NCBI GenBank assembly: GCA_903854365.1
Contig: CAINWE010000363.1
Span: forward strand, 1 to 7,809
DNA: 7,809 nt
From: Oligoflexia bacterium
Lineage (GTDB): Bacteria > Bdellovibrionota > UBA1018
Direction: 5' to 3'
Positions within the stretch are counted from its first letter, which is position 1. The number at the start of each line of letters is the position of its first letter. Both the position numbers and the translations under genes were made by a program. Below the pieces are notes generated by a model. That model had not been told where the DNA came from and did no database searches. It worked only from the letters and a program-made list of their open reading frames with translations. This document shows positions 1 through 6,904 of the stretch, piece after piece.

Positions 1-1
1 A

Positions 2-364
2 GTGTTATTTTTTTTACTTTCACTCGCAAGATCTAATCAGAATTCAAATTTTTATTCTGAACTGCCTGGAAAAGATCTCTTGCCAGTTCTTTTGAGCGCC
101 AATCTTGCAATCATGCTGCACCGGATTTACGTGCGATATCGCAGTGTATTTTTGATTTACGGAAATCAGATCGCGATCTGGTCACCGTTCAGATTTCCGA
201 TCGCAAGCACAATCAATTCACTCGCTTCGATCAACGCAATTTTTCAATACATAAGGAGTCGATCTCTCCGGCGAGAGATCCAGTGGGTAAAAACAGAACA
301 CGAACTTCCCGATCATTTTGGCCGAGAAGTTATTTCAAAATCAGCAGAAAAGAACCAAGAATAA
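2..364 (+). CDS. C-terminal end of an NfrB-like family 2 glycosyltransferase (5' partial)
   Basis: The frame is open to the window edge, so this is the last ~120 residues of a larger protein; the GTG at position 2 is probably internal. A hydrophobic stretch (residues ~27-42, LLPVLLSANLAIMLHR) looks like a membrane helix. It is followed by an RIYVRYRSVFLIYG segment, then RFPIASTINSLASINAIFQY, and finally IQWVKTEHELP (about residues 93-103). This order, ending in a W-x-KT-x-H-x-x-P signature, is what I recall from the C-terminal end of the membrane glycosyltransferase region of NfrB-type proteins, which make envelope or secreted glycans at the inner membrane. E. coli NfrB continues into a c-di-GMP-binding MshEN/GIL domain. 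Here only 17 residues follow the signature, so no such domain is present at this end. The catalytic GT-A domain lies outside the window. The gene sits 28 bases before glmS, which suggests co-transcription. Family assignment is from remembered motifs; sugar specificity is unknown. Confidence 0.6.
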   Translation: MLFFLLSLARSNQNSNFYSELPGKDLLPVLLSANLAIMLHRIYVRYRSVFLIYGNQIAIWSPFRFPIASTINSLASINAIFQYIRSRSLRREIQWVKTEHELPDHFGREVISKSAEKNQE

Positions 365-381
365 TATCAATGCAATCTAGC

Positions 382-386
382 GAGGA
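382..386 (+). promoter_or_regulatory. Ribosome binding site of glmS
   Basis: GAGGA lies six bases before the ATG at 393 and fixes the start. The resulting protein begins Met-Cys-Gly, as required because Cys2 becomes the N-terminal nucleophile after Met removal. The 28-base gap to the upstream gene is too short to hold a glmS ribozyme. Confidence 0.7.
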
Positions 387-392
387 CATCAT

Positions 393-2285
393 ATGTGCGG
401 CATTGTCGGTTTTGCAGGGTATCGTCCAGCAGCAAACATTCTGATTCAAGGATTAAGATCTCTCGAGTATCGAGGCTATGACTCAACCGGCATTGCCCTA
501 CTCGTGGATCATCACATCCAGGTAAAAAAATCGGAGGGTAGAATTGAAAATACCGAAAGGCTTCTCGCAAATGACACCGAAGGCTCACAGAAATCAACCT
601 GTGGCATTGGCCATACGCGTTGGGCAACGCACGGAAAACCGTCTACGGCAAATGCACATCCCCATAAAATAGGGCATATCGTCCTCGTTCATAATGGCAT
701 TATCGAGAACGATCGCGACATTAGAGCGAAGACTTTGGCTAAGGGACACCGTCCTCTCTCAGATACCGACAGTGAGCTCATTGGATTTCTTCTTTTTGAT
801 GAAATGGAGCGCGGCCACTCTCTGGAGGAAGCTTGCCGCAGGGTGAGCAGAGAACTTGAAGGTCAGTGGAGTATTGTCATGATGACCGAGCGGGAACCCG
901 GCAAAGTCGTTGGTGTCCGTAGCGGGTCTCCTTTGGTTGCGTCGATCGATTCAGAAGGAAACGTCATGGTCGCAAGTGATGCACAACCCCTGCTTCCTTT
1001 TACCCAATCAGTCGTTTTTCTCGAGCCAGGCGAAATGGTCGTCGGTACTCCGGGAAAACTTCAATTTTTTGACCTGGTAACTGGCCAAGAGCTTGATCGT
1101 CAGCCTACCCGGCTCAATTGGACACCAGATCGCTCAGAGAAGAACGGCTTTCAGCATTATATGCTTAAGGAAATTTGTGAACAACCCAAGGTTTTTACGC
1201 GCACCCTAGAGGAATGTTTACAAAACGATCCTCGCAATCCGTTTCAATGGTCCGATCCTAAAACCTTAGAGGGACTTTCAAAAGCGGAGGAGATCGTTCT
1301 AGTCGCCTGCGGTACATCCTGGCATGCGGGACTTTTGGGAAAATACTGGATCGAAAAATTTGCCAGAGTCCCCGTCCAAGTCGAATTTGCGAGTGAGTAC
1401 CGTTATCGAGATACGACCCCGCGACCAGGCTCACTCGTCATCGGGATTTCTCAGTCCGGAGAAACTGCAGATACTCTGGTCGTCATCCGGGACATGAAAA
1501 AGAAAGGCATTGCAACCTTAGGGATTACGAACGTCTTTCGGAGTTCTCTCTCTCGCGAGGCACAGGCCGTTATTTATACCCATGCAGGTCCAGAGATCGG
1601 CGTAGCAGCCACCAAAACCTTTATGTCTCAAATTCTCACTCTTTTTCTGTTTGCGGCGACACTGGCAAGGCAACGGGCCCTAATGCCCATAGAGCTCCTC
1701 TCCGAATTGGAGTCGAACCTGAGGCAAATTCCTGCTTATTTAAGCGATCTATTGAACACTTCGGCACTAGCGGAAAAGCTGCACGACGCGCCCTTAGTCC
1801 AGTCTTTCTCCAAGATCGTTACTCAGTTCCAGGAGGTCCGTGGATTTTTCTTCATAGGCCGAGGTTATGGTTACCCGCTTGCTCTCGAAGGTGCTCTAAA
1901 GCTCAAGGAAGTCTCCTACGACCATGCTGAGGGCCATGCCGCAGGTGAACTCAAACACGGTCCAATCGCCCTTTTAGATCCGTCCATCGTAGTGATCGGG
2001 CTCACACCTCAGGATTCGTGGTACTCTAAGAATCGATCAAGTCTCGAAGAAGTCAAGGCTCGAGGCGCACAAATTTTAGGCATCGGCTCGAAGGAGGACG
2101 ACTCTGCTAGATATATTTGCAATCACTGGCTATCTCTCCCTTCAGCAGCGAAATCTCTTCAGCCCGAGTTACTCCCATTTCTACTCACTCCCTACTTGCA
2201 ACTCCTGGGATATACCCGTGGCATTCAACTCAATCGAGACGTCGACAAACCGAGAAATTTAGCAAAAAGTGTCACAGTAGAATAG
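393..2285 (+). CDS. glmS: Glutamine--fructose-6-phosphate aminotransferase (isomerizing), GlmS
   Basis: Cytoplasmic enzyme that makes glucosamine-6-phosphate from fructose-6-phosphate and glutamine, the first committed step to UDP-GlcNAc. At 630 residues it is about 20 longer than E. coli GlmS. The N-terminal class II glutaminase domain (about 2-240) shows the Cys2 nucleophile, LEYRGYDSTGIA (24-35), HTRWATHG (74-81), HNG (100-102) and the glutamine-binding Asp126. Two SIS sugar-isomerase domains follow. SIS1 has ACGTSWHAG (305-313) and SQSGETADTL (353-362). SIS2 has GRGYGYPLALEGALKLKE (489-506), then HAEGHAAGELKHGP (511-524). Glu506 and His522 correspond to the E. coli isomerase residues Glu488 and His504. 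The C-terminal tail PRNLAKSVTVE is complete, with the Schiff-base lysine at 625. No key residue is missing. It lies between a glycosyltransferase and secreted glycan-related genes, suggesting dedicated precursor supply, although it could also be the only genomic copy. Function is near certain. Confidence 0.98.
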   Translation: MCGIVGFAGYRPAANILIQGLRSLEYRGYDSTGIALLVDHHIQVKKSEGRIENTERLLANDTEGSQKSTCGIGHTRWATHGKPSTANAHPHKIGHIVLVHNGIIENDRDIRAKTLAKGHRPLSDTDSELIGFLLFDEMERGHSLEEACRRVSRELEGQWSIVMMTEREPGKVVGVRSGSPLVASIDSEGNVMVASDAQPLLPFTQSVVFLEPGEMVVGTPGKLQFFDLVTGQELDRQPTRLNWTPDRSEKNGFQHYMLKEICEQPKVFTRTLEECLQNDPRNPFQWSDPKTLEGLSKAEEIVLVACGTSWHAGLLGKYWIEKFARVPVQVEFASEYRYRDTTPRPGSLVIGISQSGETADTLVVIRDMKKKGIATLGITNVFRSSLSREAQAVIYTHAGPEIGVAATKTFMSQILTLFLFAATLARQRALMPIELLSELESNLRQIPAYLSDLLNTSALAEKLHDAPLVQSFSKIVTQFQEVRGFFFIGRGYGYPLALEGALKLKEVSYDHAEGHAAGELKHGPIALLDPSIVVIGLTPQDSWYSKNRSSLEEVKARGAQILGIGSKEDDSARYICNHWLSLPSAAKSLQPELLPFLLTPYLQLLGYTRGIQLNRDVDKPRNLAKSVTVE

Positions 2286-2354
2286 CTTGACCTGAGCGAA
2301 ATCTCTCGTCCCATTCACTGGGCCCAAAACCATGGATAGAGAAAGCTAGCCTGC

Positions 2355-3068
2355 ATGAAAACACAACTCTGGGGATCTGCTGCACTGTTCTCGCTGGCGT
2401 GGGCCCTCACTCAATTTTCTAGCCGCGACCTTCGCACTGAGCCAAAAAGAGATGCAAACTACTGGCCCATTCCAATGACCCGAAATGATTGGCATGAAAT
2501 CTACAACGGCTTTGGAGCTAATTTTTTTAACGAAACCACCGGAATTATACTGGAACCCCAGGCATCTCGATCTCCGCAGGAAACTCATGCCAATTTGATC
2601 TTGGTCAAGAAAACTGAGATTCACCCACTCAAAGATTTTGTCCTCACGACTCAAGTAGCAACCGACAGACAACTGAGAAAACCTAAGCCTAACCCTTGGG
2701 AAGTGCTTTGGATCTTTTTCAATTGCTATCAAGGAAAGGGTGAACCACTACAAACCAACTACATCGTCATCAAACCAAATGGAATAGAATTGGGTCAGGC
2801 ATTTGACCGAGTGAAACAAAAAATCCTGTTTACCCGAAGCTCTCCACAGCTCATTCTAGGAAAAATCTATTCGATCACACTCATTAAGTTCGGCGGACAC
2901 ATCGACCTGCTGATCGATGGAGAACCCATTCTTAGTACTGCCTCTCAGCACCTTCATCTCTTGGATACTCCAGGCGCAATCGGGATTTACTCCGAGGATG
3001 CGCGAGCCCATATCTATGGCCTATCTATCCTCCCATTAAATGGGGTTATGGAGAGTGCTCAGCGCTGA
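2355..3068 (+). CDS. Exported concanavalin A-like / DUF1080-like domain protein
   Basis: A 237-residue protein with a hydrophobic N-terminus (residues ~5-20, LWGSAALFSLAWALTQ) that looks like a signal peptide or a membrane anchor; no clear AxA cleavage site is visible. The rest looks like a beta-sandwich of the concanavalin A-like/LamG/DUF1080 type. It has WEVLWIFFN (115-123), TNYIVIKPNGIELGQAF (134-150), LGKIYSITLIKFGGHIDLLIDGEPIL (168-193) and a closing GAIGIYSEDARAHIYGLSI (207-225). The G-x-x-Gly-x-Tyr-x-Glu-Asp-Ala end with an aromatic/Gly strand after it is typical of such folds in carbohydrate-binding proteins. No catalytic acid pair of a glycoside hydrolase can be pointed to, so binding is likelier than hydrolysis. 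The ribosome binding site before ATG 2355 is weak. It lies between glmS and the DUF2334 gene, 69 and 72 bases apart, so a glycan-binding role in the envelope is the reasonable inference. Confidence 0.6.
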   Translation: MKTQLWGSAALFSLAWALTQFSSRDLRTEPKRDANYWPIPMTRNDWHEIYNGFGANFFNETTGIILEPQASRSPQETHANLILVKKTEIHPLKDFVLTTQVATDRQLRKPKPNPWEVLWIFFNCYQGKGEPLQTNYIVIKPNGIELGQAFDRVKQKILFTRSSPQLILGKIYSITLIKFGGHIDLLIDGEPILSTASQHLHLLDTPGAIGIYSEDARAHIYGLSILPLNGVMESAQR

Positions 3069-3129
3069 AATCAGTGCCATGACACAAAGAGACCCAACTG
3101 CAGGCAAACGACTTGCAAAGCCGACTGGC

Positions 3130-3134
3130 AGGAG
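3130..3134 (+). promoter_or_regulatory. Ribosome binding site of the DUF2334 gene
   Basis: AGGAG with a six-base gap to the ATG at 3141. It supports that start, and translation from it opens directly with a signal peptide. Confidence 0.65.
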
Positions 3135-3140
3135 TCGTCT

Positions 3141-4925
3141 ATGAAATTATTACAGTTTCTGACCGTAATCATGGGTGCCCAGTCAATTCTACTCGTTTTC
3201 TTCGTTCGCAGTTCAAATTGGGCTTGGGCGAGCCCCCACCGTGATGTGCAGCAAAATGAGTGCGTCCAAATTTTTCATGCACCTGGGGATCTCGAATATC
3301 CCATGTACCTGGAAAATCTGCTGGGACATTTTCCTCAATTTCAACTCATCATTTCTCCGATCGATCATTACCAGAAGGGTCAACTCGGGTCTTGTCGAGC
3401 CAACTTCTACTTAGGGACCAGTGCATTTTCTAAATTTCCTCAGGATTTTCTGGACGATTTCGGGTCTACTACGAGACAAGTGGCTTGGATTGGCTATTCC
3501 ATCGAGGCTCTCGGAGAAGCTCGCCTTGCGCAGCTTTTTGGCCATCGCTACCAAGGCATGACTTCGTTGGACTACAATCATCTTGACGCACTCGGTCGCC
3601 CCACTTTCTTTCGCAACATTCACTACAAAGGCGAGACTTTTACCAAATACGGCGAATTTGTGCCCAATACTCCCGAATTTCGGTCGAGTTATCCCATGAC
3701 CCTTCTCGAAAGAGTCAATTCGACTGGCGCGGTACTAGCCGAGGCAGAAAACTCAGAAACTCAGGAGCGCAGGCCTTACATCCTTCGCAATCAGAATTAC
3801 TTCTTCGTTGCCGATAATCCCTTTCTTTACCGTCACGAGAGTGATCGCTACTTAGTCTTTGCTGACTTAATTTTTGATATTCTCAATGTGCAGCCGATGT
3901 ATCCGAATCAACATCCAGCTCTGATTCGGATCGAAGATGTCAACGTCACTACACCAGGAGAAAAAATCACCCATTTGGTCGAGGCGCTCAGAGAGATTCA
4001 GGTGCCCGCTCAAATCGCATTGGTCCCCATTTTTGCAGACCCACTCGGCATCACCCACCACGATCCCACGAGAAGGGGCGTCTCAATTGACCAGTCCCCG
4101 TCAATGATTGCCACACTCCACCATCTTGAAAGTCTAGGAACCTCTGTAGTCTGGCACGGAGTCACCCATCAATATGGCAACCATAAGAATCCAATTGGCG
4201 TCAGCGTGGACGATTATGAATTTTTAATTGCATCCACAAGCAAACCGATCCCAGAAGACTCGGTTGATTATGTCCTGGACTTATTGAATCGAGGCCAGAA
4301 TGTTTTTGAGAGGTCCGACATTCATCCGATTACTTGGGAGGTACCTCACTATGCCGCTTCAGCTCTAGACTACTATCTCTTCGGTAATCTATTCAATTGG
4401 AATTATGGAAAAATTAGATACGTCCCACATCAATTCAAGGGCTTAACGGAAGGTCCTCACGTCGCTTCTGAAAATAAACTCTGGTTTGAAAAAACCGGAT
4501 TGACTGGAGATGCGCAGAGAAGGCTCTACTTCAAAAACTTACAAGTCACAGAAACGGGAGCCGGCTCCATGCAGTTTTTTCCCTATGAAATTTATAGAGA
4601 TATCTACGGCCAAAAAGTAATTCCGGAGAATTTGGGATATCCTCATCCTGCTTATAATCAAACCCCAGAGCGAACTCTGGAGATGCTCTTTGCAGATGCA
4701 AAACGCAATCGAGTCCTTCGGGACTCGTGGGCATCTTTTTACATTCATATTTCTGATATTGAGCGAATCAATGCGCAATTTCCCGACCAGAAAGACGCCG
4801 GAACCTCAAAGACCTTAGAACTTGTCAGGAACTTACAAGCACTTGGCTATGAATTTAAAAATATCAACGAATGGATTCGCTACAAAGCAGACCAACAGGA
4901 AAAAGGAGAAAAAATCGATGAATAG
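3141..4925 (+). CDS. Exported DUF2334 polysaccharide deacetylase-like protein
   Basis: A 594-residue secreted protein. The signal peptide covers about residues 1-30 (hydrophobic core ITVIMG-type segment to LLVFFV, cleavage near AWA|SP). Residues ~45-120 match the usual N-terminal part of DUF2334 proteins: YPMYLENLLGHFPQF, then FYLGTSAF and VAWIGYS. The NodB-like barrel begins at HPALIRIEDVNV (258-269), where Glu265-Asp266 sit where the catalytic/metal Asp pair is found in carbohydrate esterase 4 relatives. It continues with QVPAQIALVPIFADP (287-301), VVWHGVTHQYG (336-346) with the metal-binding H-x3-H at His339/His343, ITWEVPHYAASALDYYLFG (397-415), and a late ASFYIHISDI (531-540) whose His536 fits the last active-site motif. 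One position differs from the common RIDD/RxDD form (Glu265 for Asp). DUF2334 belongs to the polysaccharide deacetylase superfamily; YdaL of the B. subtilis ydaJKLMN exopolysaccharide operon is a relative. De-N-acetylation of an exported glycan is inferred, not proven. Its last 8 bases overlap the next gene. Confidence 0.85.
   Translation: MKLLQFLTVIMGAQSILLVFFVRSSNWAWASPHRDVQQNECVQIFHAPGDLEYPMYLENLLGHFPQFQLIISPIDHYQKGQLGSCRANFYLGTSAFSKFPQDFLDDFGSTTRQVAWIGYSIEALGEARLAQLFGHRYQGMTSLDYNHLDALGRPTFFRNIHYKGETFTKYGEFVPNTPEFRSSYPMTLLERVNSTGAVLAEAENSETQERRPYILRNQNYFFVADNPFLYRHESDRYLVFADLIFDILNVQPMYPNQHPALIRIEDVNVTTPGEKITHLVEALREIQVPAQIALVPIFADPLGITHHDPTRRGVSIDQSPSMIATLHHLESLGTSVVWHGVTHQYGNHKNPIGVSVDDYEFLIASTSKPIPEDSVDYVLDLLNRGQNVFERSDIHPITWEVPHYAASALDYYLFGNLFNWNYGKIRYVPHQFKGLTEGPHVASENKLWFEKTGLTGDAQRRLYFKNLQVTETGAGSMQFFPYEIYRDIYGQKVIPENLGYPHPAYNQTPERTLEMLFADAKRNRVLRDSWASFYIHISDIERINAQFPDQKDAGTSKTLELVRNLQALGYEFKNINEWIRYKADQQEKGEKIDE
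4904..4908 (+). promoter_or_regulatory. Ribosome binding site deciding the lipoprotein start
   Basis: AGGAG inside the end of the DUF2334 gene, nine bases before the ATG at 4918. It selects 4918 over the far-upstream in-frame ATG at 4822, which would need a 108-base overlap with the DUF2334 gene and would bury the signal peptide. Confidence 0.75.
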
Positions 4926-5805
4926 AAACAACCCCATCAGAATGCAATCATTTCAGCATCTCAGCGGCATCCTCTGTCTCTTAGCTTTTCAAACTACGGG
5001 GTGCAATGGAAAACCCAACGCTCCAGTGAGCCCAGTGCAAGTTCAAAACACTTCCGTCAGCACCTCTCTTGCACCGAACCAAGACGAGCTTCTCAACTTC
5101 TCAATCACTCTGTCGACTGGAAATTTTACTGTAATTGGAGCAACATTACCTATCCTGAACCCCAGCAACCCGAGCGCACAATATGGTAGCCTCAGTCTGC
5201 AGCCCATACTCTGCGCGAATCACGCCACATGTCCCTACGGAAACAGCGTCCAAGTAGGAGTCAGTCTCGACTTAAGCGAGATCGCCCAAACCCAAGGACT
5301 ACCACCCCTTCTCCCTAACGGCTCGCCGCTCCCCGTAGGAGGACTACAAAACTCAACGGTGGTCACTCTCCCGATTGGGAATACAGGAGGTGATATCTAT
5401 TTTGCCTTTGGAAAGGGCGTGGCGATGTTTGGGGCAGCCGTTCCATTTGCTCAAATGAACGTCGTGGGTCAAACTATTCCTGGAGCAAACCTCTTCGTTC
5501 CGATCACGATTACTACTCCAAAAGGTCCATTCACTTTACTCCCTGGAATATTTACAGGCAGTGCACCCAATACGACCGGGATCGGATTTTTTGCCGATCT
5601 CTCTCCCCTCGCTCCTCAAAGCGCACTCCTCGCATCCCTCACCGGAGCGTCGATTGGCCGCGACGAGTCCCAAGACGGTCAGAAAGTCGTACAACCAAGC
5701 CAACTCGTCTTCAAGACCATTACCCCGTCGAAATCCAAACGTGATCGCCTTTATGAAGAACTATTGAAGTGGAACGAAAAAGGGGGCGACCTCATTCTAG
5801 AATAG
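4918..5805 (+). CDS. Unrecognised exported protein, probable lipoprotein
   Basis: I do not recognise the family. The 295-residue product starts with a basic N-terminus (two Arg in the first eight residues), a hydrophobic segment LSGILCLLAFQ (15-25) and then TTGC with Cys29. This reads as a lipoprotein signal with an unusual -3 residue (Thr instead of Leu/Val), so lipidation is likely but not certain. The mature part is rich in Pro, Gly, Ser, Thr and Asn and looks like alternating beta strands (e.g. LNFSITLSTGNFTVIGATLP, 59-78; NLFVPITITTPKGPFTLLPG, 191-210), with a possible disulfide pair Cys99/Cys105. It ends in a charged helix-like tail (KRDRLYEELLKWNEKGGDLI, 274-293). Nothing suggests an enzyme. 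The start overlaps the DUF2334 gene by 8 bases, which implies translational coupling and a shared job, perhaps an outer-membrane partner of glycan export or attachment. It is the last gene before the terminator. Confidence 0.75.
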   Translation: MNRNNPIRMQSFQHLSGILCLLAFQTTGCNGKPNAPVSPVQVQNTSVSTSLAPNQDELLNFSITLSTGNFTVIGATLPILNPSNPSAQYGSLSLQPILCANHATCPYGNSVQVGVSLDLSEIAQTQGLPPLLPNGSPLPVGGLQNSTVVTLPIGNTGGDIYFAFGKGVAMFGAAVPFAQMNVVGQTIPGANLFVPITITTPKGPFTLLPGIFTGSAPNTTGIGFFADLSPLAPQSALLASLTGASIGRDESQDGQKVVQPSQLVFKTITPSKSKRDRLYEELLKWNEKGGDLILE

Positions 5806-5820
5806 ACTGATTTACTTCTC

Positions 5821-5859
5821 AGGGATCTTCTGCGTGAGGCGCAGGAGATCCCTCATTTT
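5821..5859 (+). terminator. Hairpin terminator closing the glycan gene run
   Basis: Perfect 14-bp stem (one G-U pair): left arm 5821-5834, five-base loop 5835-5839, right arm 5840-5853, then a short CATTTT tract (T's at 5856-5859). It begins 15 bases after the lipoprotein stop. The stem is strong but the T-tract is only four bases, so termination may be partial, or the hairpin may instead protect the mRNA 3' end. Confidence 0.75.
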
Positions 5860-5955
5860 ACTTGCAGGCTTCACCTAAAACACCTACTCTTTTCGTCAGC
5901 ATACTGCAAAGGAGTCATTCGTAATCACGATGACTTTGGCAAAGGGAATCCAAGC

Positions 5956-6897
5956 ATGACCGATCGAGGCGAATTTACCCGCAATCTCACTGGATTTAGA
6001 GATCAGATCAGAGATGACAACACAAGCCGCTTTGCCGTCGAAGCAAATCGCTACCACCTCTACATCTCATGGGCTTGCCCCTGGGCGCATCGCACCGCTA
6101 TCGCACGATCTCTCTTAGGTCTCGAAGAAATCATCTCACTCTCTGCAGTGGACCCAGTATGGAATGAAAACGGATGGACTTTTACGAGCGAACCCGGATG
6201 TATTCCAGATTTTGTCAATCACAAGAGTGACCTCATCGATCTCTATCGCTTAGCAGATCCGGCATACGAGGGCGAAGAAACCACACCCGTTCTCTGGGAT
6301 AAAAAGCATAAAACTATCGTTAACAATGAATCCCTAGAGATTATTAAAATTTTCGCCACTGAATTCGCCGTCCTAGGCCGCCATTCCAAAAAAAATTTTC
6401 CTGACCTCTATCCGGCTAGCCAGCGCACTATCATCGACCAGGTCATTTCTGAAATCTATCCGACCCTCAACAACGGTGTCTATCGAGCCGGTTTTGCTAC
6501 CGCCCAACGACCCTATGAGCGCGCCTATCGGGACGTCTTTGCGGCGCTTGAGCATTGGAATGCGGAGCTAGGGCTACGCCGATACGTATGCGGAGATCAG
6601 TTGACGCTGGCAGATATCTGCCTGTTCACCACCCTCTTGCGGTTTGACCTAGTCTATTACAGTCACTTCAAATGCAACCAAAAGCACCTTTACGAATATC
6701 CTCACCTATGGGGCTTTGTCCGAGACCTCTATCAAACACCAGAAATCCGAAAAACCTGTCACTTTGATCATATCAAGCGACACTACTATATCTCCCAAAA
6801 GCACATCAATCCGACGCAAGTCGTTCCAGTCGGCCCAATACTTGACTTCGATCTCCCTCATGGACGGGGCGTCGATTCTGCCTGCCTTCGAAAATAA
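5956..6897 (+). CDS. yqjG: Glutathionyl-hydroquinone reductase (YqjG/ECM4-type, GST superfamily)
   Basis: Cytoplasmic enzyme of the Xi-class glutathione transferases. It reduces glutathionyl-(hydro)quinones with a second glutathione, releasing hydroquinone and GSSG, and so recycles quinone adducts. Signatures: GEFTRNLTGFRDQI (5-18), RYHLYISWACPWAHR (32-46) with catalytic Cys41 in the CPWAHR motif, TTPVLWDKK (109-117), TIVNNESLEII (120-130), NNGVYRAGFA (172-181), YVCGDQLTLADICLF (210-224), LLRFDLVYYSHFKCN (227-241) and DHIKRHYY (271-278). Tyr176 and the Tyr277/278 pair are candidates for the family's conserved substrate-contacting tyrosines. At 313 residues it is complete for the family. AAAGGG at 5941-5946 is placed well for the ATG at 5956. 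It stands alone after the hairpin and is convergent with the next gene. No clear promoter was found in 5860-5955. The assignment is firm; the physiological quinone is unknown. Confidence 0.93.
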   Translation: MTDRGEFTRNLTGFRDQIRDDNTSRFAVEANRYHLYISWACPWAHRTAIARSLLGLEEIISLSAVDPVWNENGWTFTSEPGCIPDFVNHKSDLIDLYRLADPAYEGEETTPVLWDKKHKTIVNNESLEIIKIFATEFAVLGRHSKKNFPDLYPASQRTIIDQVISEIYPTLNNGVYRAGFATAQRPYERAYRDVFAALEHWNAELGLRRYVCGDQLTLADICLFTTLLRFDLVYYSHFKCNQKHLYEYPHLWGFVRDLYQTPEIRKTCHFDHIKRHYYISQKHINPTQVVPVGPILDFDLPHGRGVDSACLRK

Positions 6898-6904
6898 GGC
6901 TCAG

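Noticed and set aside
365..392. glmS ribozyme or riboswitch
   Set aside because: Only 28 bases separate the upstream gene from glmS, too few for the ribozyme fold, and no characteristic core is visible.
367..627. Antisense open frame opposite the glmS 5' end
   Set aside because: It is a shadow of the unmistakable GlmS glutaminase domain.
2287..2315. Possible promoter after glmS (TTGACC at 2287-2292)
   Set aside because: No sequence resembling a -10 box is found 16 to 19 bases downstream, and the gap is consistent with read-through from glmS.
2346..2732. Antisense open frame opposite the ConA-like gene
   Set aside because: No signal, motif or ribosome binding site; the plus-strand protein has coherent domain features.
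4822..4917. Longer N-terminus for the lipoprotein from ATG 4822
   Set aside because: It would overlap the DUF2334 gene by 104 bases and place a basic stretch before the signal peptide; ATG 4918 has a good ribosome binding site and opens with a signal-like sequence.
5862..5905. Promoter for the hydroquinone reductase (TTGCAG at 5862, CATACT at 5900)
   Set aside because: The elements match poorly and are not at a usable spacing; a promoter must exist nearby or upstream but I cannot place it.
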